A stretch of 13,004 nt of DNA from Sphingomonas sp. (GTDB lineage: Bacteria > Pseudomonadota > Alphaproteobacteria > Sphingomonadales > Sphingomonadaceae), in assembly GCA_019247755.1 (NCBI GenBank), contig JAFBAM010000323.1, forward strand, positions 1 through 13,004, given 5' to 3'. The notes under the pieces are model-generated. The model saw nothing but the letters and a program-made list of their open reading frames with translations. It ran no database searches and was not told where the DNA came from. This document shows positions 1-5,132 of this stretch, piece after piece. Within the stretch, counting starts at the first letter, position 1. Each line of letters begins with the position of its first letter. The position numbers and the translations under genes were made by a program.

Positions 1-1221
1 CAGCGGCGCCCCAGCCTGGATCTCGAACGAGCCGGCCGGACCCGAGTAGCGGCCGACATATGAGCCGGCATTGGCGAGCGGCTGTAGCAAGGCCGGTGGC
101 GCTGGCAGCGGTTTACCACCGAGCGCATTGGTCAGCGCATCGACGGCGAAGCGCGTCAGCAGCCGCGGGCGATATTCGGCGAAGGCATTGAGGGTCGAGC
201 TGGCGAACGCGCCGACGCCGCTCGCAACATCGACGTGGAAGGACGATGAGAAGCTCAGCATCCCGCCGGTGTGATGCAGGTATGAGCGCCCGCCCTCCTT
301 CTGATGCATCAGGCCATTGCCATAGGTGATGTTGGTGAGCTCGCTGGGCACCGAATGCGTTGCGAATACTCGGGCCTGCTGCGGCGAGAGACCGAGCGCG
401 CCCTTGCCCTGCACCGCGTTCGCAAGCGCGCGAAGGAAGGGCAGCATGTCGTCGGCGGTCGACGCGACGCTGCCCGCGCCGAAGGTGACGTCGACCCATG
501 GCGCCGGCGCCAGCGGCACGCCGCGCGCATAAGCGGAGACCTGGTCGGCGGCCTCATAACCCTGCGCATAGAGGGGGCGGTCTGCGCCGATGATCGCGCC
601 GCGCGATTTGCTCATTCCGAGCGGCGAGAAGATCCGCTCGTGTAATAGCTGCGCCAGCGGCTTCTTGCCGAAATGCTCGGCCAGCTTGCCGAGGATTTCG
701 TACGCGGTGTTGGAATAGTGCCAGTGCGCGCCAGGCGCATAGGCGGTCCACAGTCCGCCGGCAGGAAAGGTCGGTGCGTCGCCTGGAAGCCCTGCGACAT
801 GGTCGAGCATATGCTGGACCTGGATCGCATTGCCTTTGGGGAAGGGAATTGAGGGCAGCAGGTCGCTGAGACGATCCGTCAAGCGGAAGCGGCCCTCGGC
901 GGCATACTGATGCAGCACGACTGCAACCATGACCTTGCTGATCGATCCGATCTGGAACAGCGTGTCGGGCGTGATCGGCGTCCGCGCGTCGCGGTTGGCG
1001 TAGCCGAAGTTGAGAAGGGTGCGTGCGCCGTCGGGCGTCACGACGCCCAACGTCATGCCAGGCAGGTAGAAGTGATCGAGGTGTTGCTGTCCGTAGGCGC
1101 GGATTGCTTCGATAGCAGCAATGAGTTCGGGCCGTGTCTGGGCAAACACTGGAAAGGCGACCTGGCTGCCGAGCGCGAACGACAGCGCTCCGCCGGTGAA
1201 CGTCCGCCTGCTTAAATGCAT
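1..1221 (-). CDS. Tat-exported serine hydrolase, beta-lactamase/PBP family (C-terminus cut by window edge)
   Basis: The reading frame is open from ATG at 1221 to the left edge, giving 407 residues without a stop. The N-terminus (SRRTFT, residues 4-9, then a hydrophobic stretch and FAQ near 26-28) looks like a twin-arginine signal peptide, so the protein probably acts folded in the periplasm. It carries the acyl-serine hydrolase motifs: SISK at 93-96 (nucleophile Ser93, Lys96), YSN at 169-171, and HTG at 317-319 in the place of KTG. This is the class C beta-lactamase/esterase/DD-peptidase superfamily (COG1680). From about residue 386 (GSYVGRYSG) a C-terminal beta-rich domain seems to begin and is cut off. 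GGGGGAG lies about 6 nt before the ATG. The substrate (peptide, ester or beta-lactam) cannot be told from sequence. It is probably co-transcribed with the lipoprotein gene 61 bp upstream. Confidence 0.88.
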   Translation of the reverse strand, partial: MHLSRRTFTGGALSFALGSQVAFPVFAQTRPELIAAIEAIRAYGQQHLDHFYLPGMTLGVVTPDGARTLLNFGYANRDARTPITPDTLFQIGSISKVMVAVVLHQYAAEGRFRLTDRLSDLLPSIPFPKGNAIQVQHMLDHVAGLPGDAPTFPAGGLWTAYAPGAHWHYSNTAYEILGKLAEHFGKKPLAQLLHERIFSPLGMSKSRGAIIGADRPLYAQGYEAADQVSAYARGVPLAPAPWVDVTFGAGSVASTADDMLPFLRALANAVQGKGALGLSPQQARVFATHSVPSELTNITYGNGLMHQKEGGRSYLHHTGGMLSFSSSFHVDVASGVGAFASSTLNAFAEYRPRLLTRFAVDALTNALGGKPLPAPPALLQPLANAGSYVGRYSGPAGSFEIQAGAPL

Positions 1222-1227
1222 CTCATT

Positions 1228-1268
1228 CTCCCCCGGGGCGCACACCCATGCGGCGCGCGCCGGGGGAG
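1228..1268 (-). promoter_or_regulatory. Hairpin burying the serine hydrolase ribosome binding site
   Basis: CTCCCCCGG at 1228-1236 is exactly complementary to CCGGGGGAG at 1260-1268. After a G/G mismatch, four further GC pairs (1238-1241 with 1255-1258) close a 13 nt loop. In the minus-strand mRNA the 3' arm contains the GGGGGAG ribosome binding site just before the ATG at 1221, so the folded form would block translation. No T-run follows the stem, so a rho-independent terminator is unlikely. Seen in the sequence: the pairing. Inferred: any regulatory role. Confidence 0.5.
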
Positions 1269-1282
1269 TCAAGCGAACAGGC

Positions 1283-1618
1283 TTAGGCTTTGCAGCTCTG
1301 GCCGTTATAGGAGATCGTCGAGCCGCCCGAGGTGCCGGTCAGCTCCTTGCCCGGAGTGACGGTCGTGCCGACCTCTTCGCGGGTCTTCTTCACCCGCGCC
1401 GTGCCGTCGGACAGCCAGTCGACGTAGACCAGCTTGTTGTCCTTGCAGCGGTAAGCCTTGCTGGACTGGATCGAGGGCGGCAGCGCGACCGGGCCGTTGG
1501 TGGCGACGGTGCTGTTATCATCCTGGGGGCCACCGGCGACGATGGTGTGATCTTTGCTGTTGCAGCCGGCTAGCGCAGCGGCCGCAGCGAGCGTGATGAT
1601 TAGATGAGTGCGAGTCAT
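1283..1618 (-). CDS. Small lipoprotein, possibly MliC-like
   Basis: This 111-residue protein has a short charged N-terminus, an Ala/Leu-rich core and the lipobox LAGC, with Cys19 as the likely lipidation site. It should be a lipoprotein in the inner or outer membrane. After a linker rich in Gly, Pro and Asn, a small domain (about residues 54-111) begins with AYRCKDNKLVYVDW and ends with SYNGQSCKA, and has cysteines at 58 and 109 that could form a disulfide. The YRC opening and the Ser-x-Tyr-x-Gly end are faintly like MliC/PliC lysozyme inhibitors, but the match is weak and the domain is shorter than usual. AAGGGG lies about 9 nt before the ATG. It is divergent from the gene at 1705 and leads into the serine hydrolase gene. 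The lipoprotein call is firm; the MliC suggestion is tentative. Confidence 0.75.
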   Translation of the reverse strand: MTRTHLIITLAAAAALAGCNSKDHTIVAGGPQDDNSTVATNGPVALPPSIQSSKAYRCKDNKLVYVDWLSDGTARVKKTREEVGTTVTPGKELTGTSGGSTISYNGQSCKA

Positions 1619-1704
1619 GACCTGCGCCCCTTCACTGTCGAACGGTCAGCCGTCAAGGCGTCTGCTTGCATAATGTCGATGTGGGACATAGCTTCGTCGA
1701 AGCG
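1619..1704. promoter_or_regulatory. Divergent intergenic region
   Basis: These 86 bp separate the minus-strand lipoprotein gene from the plus-strand small membrane protein gene and should hold both promoters. CATAAT at 1669-1674 resembles a plus-strand -10 element, and TTGACG (minus strand, 1651-1656) resembles a -35 element, but neither has a good partner at 16-18 bp. I assign no exact promoter. Confidence 0.35.
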
Positions 1705-1938
1705 ATGCCGTACCAAGCTGGCACCAGCGCGCAGCGCATCCGCATCGGACTGACCGGCCTGGCCGCTGCGTTCATCATTGTGCTGTTCGCGTCCGCAATC
1801 ACCCGGTCGAGCCACGATGAGACTGCCAATGCGGTCCAACAGGCGACCGCTAACGAGCCGAGCGAGCCGCTCGCCGAGCTGGGGGTCGCCCCGGGCGCGT
1901 CGGACTCCGCCAACAACAATAGCGCCGCCAAGAAATGA
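1705..1938 (+). CDS. Small single-pass membrane protein of unknown function
   Basis: From the ATG at 1705 this encodes 77 residues. A short basic N-terminus (QRIRIG) is followed by one hydrophobic segment (about residues 14-32) and a tail of about 45 residues that is polar, low in complexity and rich in Ala, Ser, Asn and Glu, ending SAAKK. The frame is open further upstream, with a TTG at 1666 (90 residues) and a GTG at 1681. I prefer the ATG because it puts the basic residues just before the membrane segment; no strong ribosome binding site decides the matter. Its stop overlaps the next start in ATGA, so the two genes are probably translated together. I recognise no family. The hydrophobic segment and coupling support a real gene, with the tail probably in the periplasm. 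Confidence 0.6.
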   Translation: MPYQAGTSAQRIRIGLTGLAAAFIIVLFASAITRSSHDETANAVQQATANEPSEPLAELGVAPGASDSANNNSAAKK

Positions 1939-2657
1939 TCTTCGCGCCGCGGGGGGCGCTTCTCGTCCTTCTCGCCGTCCTGATTGCCGGTGCGGCGCTT
2001 GGCTTCGCGGAAATGAGGTCGCGCTCATCGCCCCTTGCTGAGCGACCTAAGGCGGAGCGGCCAACCTTGCTGTTGCTGACCGGCCTTCCTTTGCTGTTCA
2101 ACGAAGACTTTTCACTGTCGGGCGGCGGCTCGCCGGCATTGAAGCGGCTGCAGTCGCGCTACCACGTTGTTCCGATCAGCGTGACCAGCATCGCGGAACT
2201 CTCGAAGGGGCGGTTACTGATGATGGCGCAGCCGCAGGCGCAGACGGCGGAGAATCTCGTGGCGCTCGACGCGTGGGTGCGGGGTGGCGGGCGCATCCTG
2301 CTATTCGCCGATCCCATGCTCGAATGGCCGAGCAAGCGGCCGCTCGGCGATTTGACGAGGCCGTCGCCGATGTTCGCGGACACCGGCCTGCTCCAGCATT
2401 GGGGTTTGCGGCTCGATGCTCCGGACCGGCGTGGAACAGCCGAACGGCAGATTGGCCCGTACAAGGTGACGACCCTGTCCCCCGGCACGCTGCAGGGGTC
2501 GTGCGCTATCGCTGATGACGCATTGGTTGCGGAATGCCGGGTGGGAAGGGGGAGGGCGACGATCGTCTCCGACGCAGACCTTCTCAACGTCAGTGATCCG
2601 GCCGATCCGAATCTCGACGCGATGCTCGGGGAGCTTGCCAAACTCGAATCGAAGTGA
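1935..2657 (+). CDS. Membrane-anchored protein with GldG/DUF4350-like features, function unknown
   Basis: This 240-residue protein begins with a hydrophobic segment (about residues 7-25) that is a signal anchor or uncleaved signal, so the rest is probably periplasmic. The soluble part reads as alternating strands and helices: TLLLLTGLPLLF (44-55), a segment on a separation of Tyr and His (RYHVVPISV), then DAWVRGGGRILLFADPML (112-129) and GRATIVSDADLLN (206-218). The pattern of a gly-rich turn before ILLFADP and a late IVSDADLLN strand recalls the glutamine-amidotransferase-like domains of GldG and DUF4350 proteins, which often partner ABC transporters or MoxR-type clusters. No catalytic Cys-His pair is evident, and no transporter gene is visible here. 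It overlaps the preceding gene by 4 bp (ATGA) and ends 275 bp before mraZ. The family assignment is by impression only. Confidence 0.75.
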   Translation: MIFAPRGALLVLLAVLIAGAALGFAEMRSRSSPLAERPKAERPTLLLLTGLPLLFNEDFSLSGGGSPALKRLQSRYHVVPISVTSIAELSKGRLLMMAQPQAQTAENLVALDAWVRGGGRILLFADPMLEWPSKRPLGDLTRPSPMFADTGLLQHWGLRLDAPDRRGTAERQIGPYKVTTLSPGTLQGSCAIADDALVAECRVGRGRATIVSDADLLNVSDPADPNLDAMLGELAKLESK

Positions 2658-2661
2658 TTCG
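2645..2661. repeat. Inverted repeat with two GANTC sites over a stop codon
   Basis: CGAATC (2645-2650) and GATTCG (2656-2661) form a perfect 6 bp inverted repeat around GAAGT. The stop codon of the preceding gene (TGA, 2655-2657) lies at the loop/3' arm border. Each arm contains a GANTC site, the target of the CcrM methyltransferase in many alphaproteobacteria. The stem is short and has no T-run, so it is not a convincing terminator. Confidence 0.4.
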
Positions 2662-2673
2662 CTGATCACAGAC

Positions 2674-2682
2674 TTATCCACA
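2674..2682 (+). promoter_or_regulatory. Consensus DnaA box
   Basis: TTATCCACA is an exact match to the strong DnaA box consensus. It lies 259 bp before the mraZ start, between the end of the previous gene and the MraZ-type repeats. I see no second good box within the gap (TTACCAACA at 2812-2820 has two mismatches), no AT-rich unwinding element and no dnaA or other origin genes nearby. A transcriptional role is therefore more likely than an origin. DnaA binding is inferred from the consensus alone. Confidence 0.5.
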
Positions 2683-2755
2683 GGGTTTTGAACGGAGAAC
2701 AGGCGTAGAACGAAGTCTTAAACTTGGCGCAAAAAGTCGCGGAAATCCGCCGCTG

Positions 2756-2799
2756 CCCATTAAATCCCGTTAAATCCCACGAAAACCCATTGTATCCCG
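2756..2799 (-). promoter_or_regulatory. MraZ operator: five repeats at 10 bp period
   Basis: CCC(A/G) starts at 2756, 2766, 2776, 2786 and 2796, exactly one helical turn apart; read on the minus strand these are TGGG or CGGG. MraZ proteins are known to bind TGGGN direct repeats separated by 5 nt, that is, a 10 bp period, upstream of their own gene. The spacer is also partly conserved (TTAAAT in the units before 2766 and 2776). With mraZ starting 134 bp downstream, this is very probably the autoregulatory operator of the whole cluster. Confidence 0.8.
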
Positions 2800-2804
2800 C
2801 AGTC

Positions 2805-2823
2805 CCTTGGGTTACCAACAAGG
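2805..2823. repeat. Small imperfect dyad downstream of the MraZ repeats
   Basis: CCTTG (2805-2809) pairs with CAAGG (2819-2823), and GGT (2810-2812) with ACC (2814-2816), around T2813, leaving a 2 nt bulge. It starts 5 bp after the last phased repeat. It may be an operator half-site pair or a chance dyad; no known factor is assigned. Confidence 0.3.
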
Positions 2824-2932
2824 ACTGTAGCGCGGGGGCATAACCCTTTGATTCGAACCCGGCGTGAGCGCGCGCGATGGCGTGCGTCCACGGCCGATGT
2901 CTCGCGCGCTGCGAGCGGGGAGTGTGTTGGGC

Positions 2933-3421
2933 GTGGCGCTAGAGCATCTGTTCCAGGGCAGTGCGCTGAACGCGGTCGATGCGAAGGGCCGCGTTTCCAT
3001 TCCCGCATTCCTTCGCGGCGTGATCGAGCGCCGCGGCGATGCCCGCACCATCGTCCTCGCCAAGCACGAAGCTTTCCCCTGCCTCAGCGCTTACGACCCC
3101 GCCTACGCGGCGCTGAAGCACGCCAAGCTCGAGCGGCTGCTAGAGAAGGAAGAGACCAGCCCCGACGCTGAGATCGAATATCAGCAGCGCAACCTCATGG
3201 CCTTCGCCGCCACCGAGGAAGTGCCTTACGACAGTTCCGGCCGCATCCTCATGCCCCTGATGATGCGCCGCAAGGGCCAGATCGGCGATCTGGCCCTGTT
3301 CCTCGGCACCGGGGAAACCTTCCAGATCTGGAACCCCGATCTACTCCTCAAGGATCCGCGCATCCCCGAGGACCTCAAGGATATCGCTCGCTTCCGCCTC
3401 GACGAGCGAGGCGCTTCATGA
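2933..3421 (+). CDS. mraZ: Transcriptional regulator MraZ
   Basis: MraZ is a DNA-binding protein of the SpoVT-AbrB fold that forms rings and regulates the dcw operon by binding TGGG repeats at its promoter. With the GTG at 2933 the protein has 162 residues, close to the family norm. The two tandem half-domains each carry the DxxxR signature: DAKGR at 16-20 (followed by VSIPAFLR) and DSSGR at 100-104 (followed by ILMPLMMR). The N-terminus ALEHLFQGSALNAVD fits where family members begin. GGGGAG at 2917-2922 lies 10 nt before this GTG. The frame is open back to a GTG at 2864, which would add 23 Arg/Ser-rich residues not expected in the family, so I reject that start. The stop overlaps the rsmH start (ATGA). 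Confidence 0.95.
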   Translation: MALEHLFQGSALNAVDAKGRVSIPAFLRGVIERRGDARTIVLAKHEAFPCLSAYDPAYAALKHAKLERLLEKEETSPDAEIEYQQRNLMAFAATEEVPYDSSGRILMPLMMRRKGQIGDLALFLGTGETFQIWNPDLLLKDPRIPEDLKDIARFRLDERGAS

Positions 3422-4374
3422 CCAGCACCGGCGCGAAACAGGCCCCACATGTGCCGGTGCTGGTCAGCGAAGTCGTCGCCGCGCTCGCGCTACAGGGCGG
3501 CGAGACGGTGGTGGACGGGACTTTCGGCGCCGGCGGCTACACGCACGCACTGCTTGCCGGCGGGGCGGGACGAGTGATTGGCTTCGATCGTGACCCCGAT
3601 GCGATCGAAGTGGGAAGGTCGCTCGTCCCGGACTCCCGACTGACGCTCATCGAAGAACGGTTCAGCCAGATGGACCGCGTGCTCGCTGAGCGCGGCATCG
3701 GCCTCGTCGACGCAATCGCGCTCGATATCGGTGTTAGCTCGATGCAGCTCGACCGAGCCGAACGCGGCTTCTCGTTCCAGGCTGACGGCCCGCTCGACAT
3801 GCGAATGAGCAGGACGGGCCTGACGGCAGCGGAATATCTGAATACGGCCGAGGAGGCCGAGATCGCCCGGGTCCTGCGCGACTATGGGGAGGAGCCGCGC
3901 GCCCGGGCGATCGCCCGCGCCATCGTTGCCGCACGTCCTGTCGAGCGCACCGCCGAGCTGGCGGCCATCGTTCGCCGCGCCGCAGGCTTCCGTCCCGGGC
4001 AGAAGAGTGACCCCGCGACGCGGACCTTCCAGGCCATCCGCATTCATTTGAACGCGGAACTCGACGAGCTCGAACAAGGGCTGGAAGCGGCCGAGCGAGC
4101 GCTGAAGCCCGGCGGCCGGCTCGCGGTCGTCACCTTTCACAGCCTTGAAGACCGGATCGTGAAGCGCTTCTTCCGTGAGCGTAGCGGCGGAACGCCCGCG
4201 GGCTCGCGCCATCGTCCGGCGATCGTCGATCCGACGCAGCCGACGTTCGAGCGCGTCGCCAAGCCGGTCGCGCCTTCGGAGCGCGAACTCGCCGCGAACC
4301 CGCGTGCCCGTTCCGCCCGTCTGCGCTCCGCCATCCGCACCTCTGCTCCCTCCCGCAAGGAACGCCTGCAATGA
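3418..4374 (+). CDS. rsmH: 16S rRNA (cytosine(1402)-N(4))-methyltransferase RsmH
   Basis: RsmH (MraW) uses S-adenosylmethionine to methylate N4 of C1402 in the ribosomal P site of 16S rRNA. The protein has 318 residues, typical of the family. It shows HVPVL near the start (11-15), the SAM-binding loop VVDGTFGAGGYT (31-42), DIGVSS (103-108), RGFSFQADGPLDMRM (116-130), the segment TRTFQAIRIHLNAEL (201-215) and VVTFHSLEDRIVKRFF (237-252). The C-terminus ends with the usual basic NPRARSARLR (294-303). Both ends are 4 bp ATGA overlaps, with mraZ before and ftsL after, so translation is probably coupled. It is cytosolic. The placement between mraZ and ftsL is standard. Confidence 0.97.
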   Translation: MTSTGAKQAPHVPVLVSEVVAALALQGGETVVDGTFGAGGYTHALLAGGAGRVIGFDRDPDAIEVGRSLVPDSRLTLIEERFSQMDRVLAERGIGLVDAIALDIGVSSMQLDRAERGFSFQADGPLDMRMSRTGLTAAEYLNTAEEAEIARVLRDYGEEPRARAIARAIVAARPVERTAELAAIVRRAAGFRPGQKSDPATRTFQAIRIHLNAELDELEQGLEAAERALKPGGRLAVVTFHSLEDRIVKRFFRERSGGTPAGSRHRPAIVDPTQPTFERVAKPVAPSERELAANPRARSARLRSAIRTSAPSRKERLQ

Positions 4375-5132
4375 GTAGCCGCAGCTTCCGCTCCGTCTTC
4401 ATGGTCGCCAGTTGTGCCGGTGCAGCCCTGGGCTGCTACCTAGTCTCGCTGCGTGTCGCCTCCGAACGGGCGCAGCTCGAGGATGTCGAGACGCGCATCG
4501 TGCTCGCCCAGCGCGACATGCGCGTGATCCAGACGGAGATCGGCACCCGTGGCCGGCTGTCGCAGCTCGAGCGGTGGAATGCCGGTGCATTCGCCCTGTC
4601 TGCCCCCGCTGCCGATCAGCTGCTGAAGGGCAGCTTCGAGCTCGCGCGGCTGGCGCAGCCCGAACAGAAGGTCGACTTCCAGGCGCCGGTGGTGCTCGCA
4701 TCTGCACCTGCGCCTGAGAAGGCGCCCGTTGTCGGCCAGCCGGACGTCGATGATTCCGGCGCGCCGACGGCGGTCGCGCCCAACACCTTGCTTCACGAAG
4801 CCAGTCTGAAAACCGAGACGCGCGAGGTCCCGGCGCGGACGGTCGTCGAATTGCCCTCGACGGTCGCCAAATCCACGGACAAGCCGGCAATTGCGGCTAA
4901 GCCGGCCAACCCCAAGTCCGTGGAAAAGCCGGGCCTCGCGGCCGCCCAATCAATGGCGAAGAAGGCGCCAACGAAAGCCGTTTCGCCTCCGGTCAAGAAA
5001 GTCGTGGATAAGCCTGAAATTGCCGCCGCCAAGCCGGTGACAAAGCCGGTCCGCCTTGCAAAAGTCGACCCGCTGGCGCCGCTTCCGGCCAGGCATCACG
5101 TAACGTCCAAGGACTCCACTGCCGACCGATGA
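4371..5132 (+). CDS. ftsL: Cell division protein FtsL with a long Ala/Pro/Lys-rich tail
   Basis: FtsL is a bitopic divisome protein that, with FtsB and FtsQ, helps activate FtsW-FtsI at the septum. Here a short basic N-terminus leads into a membrane segment (about residues 8-26), then a charged heptad-like helix (28-56) and GRLSQLERWN (61-70), the best conserved part of alphaproteobacterial FtsL. FtsL is usually about 90-150 residues; this one has 253. From about residue 100 the protein is low-complexity, built of Ala, Pro, Lys and Val with repeated KP and DKP/EKP units (for example residues 167-231), and should lie in the periplasm. The position between rsmH and ftsI, with ATGA overlaps on both sides, supports the assignment, since FtsL diverges quickly in sequence. 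Confidence 0.88.
   Translation: MSSRSFRSVFMVASCAGAALGCYLVSLRVASERAQLEDVETRIVLAQRDMRVIQTEIGTRGRLSQLERWNAGAFALSAPAADQLLKGSFELARLAQPEQKVDFQAPVVLASAPAPEKAPVVGQPDVDDSGAPTAVAPNTLLHEASLKTETREVPARTVVELPSTVAKSTDKPAIAAKPANPKSVEKPGLAAAQSMAKKAPTKAVSPPVKKVVDKPEIAAAKPVTKPVRLAKVDPLAPLPARHHVTSKDSTADR

Larger units (their letters stand above)
2658..2932 (+). promoter_or_regulatory. Leader and control region of the dcw cluster
   Basis: This 275 bp gap lies between the GldG-like gene and the chosen mraZ start. From left to right it holds a consensus DnaA box (2674-2682), a 10 bp-phased CCC(A/G) array (2756-2799), a small dyad (2805-2823) and a GATTC site (2850-2854). The first two thirds is more AT-rich than the coding DNA on either side, as expected of a promoter. 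I could not find a -35/-10 pair good enough to name, so the transcription start is unassigned. Confidence 0.6.

Noticed and set aside
1228..1268. Rho-independent terminator after the lipoprotein gene.
   Set aside because: The stem is strong but no T-run follows it on the minus strand, and its 3' arm is the next gene's ribosome binding site.
1121..1573. Plus-strand open frame (150 codons) across the serine hydrolase and lipoprotein genes.
   Set aside because: Both minus-strand genes have clear export signals, motifs and ribosome binding sites; the opposite frame has none.
2654..2669. GTGAT/ATCAC hairpin after the GldG-like gene as a terminator.
   Set aside because: It has only five pairs, is AT-containing and has no T-run; it also competes with the overlapping CGAATC/GATTCG repeat.
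2760..2773. TTAA repeated upstream of mraZ, suggesting a CtrA site.
   Set aside because: The spacing is TTAA-N6-TTAA, not the N7 of the CtrA consensus, and the repetition follows from the 10 bp MraZ array.
2658..2932. Replication origin, because of the DnaA box.
   Set aside because: There is only one good box, no box cluster, no unwinding element and no origin-associated genes in the window.
3490..4371. Minus-strand open frame (293 codons) antisense to rsmH.
   Set aside because: rsmH is unambiguous on the plus strand and the antisense product resembles no family.
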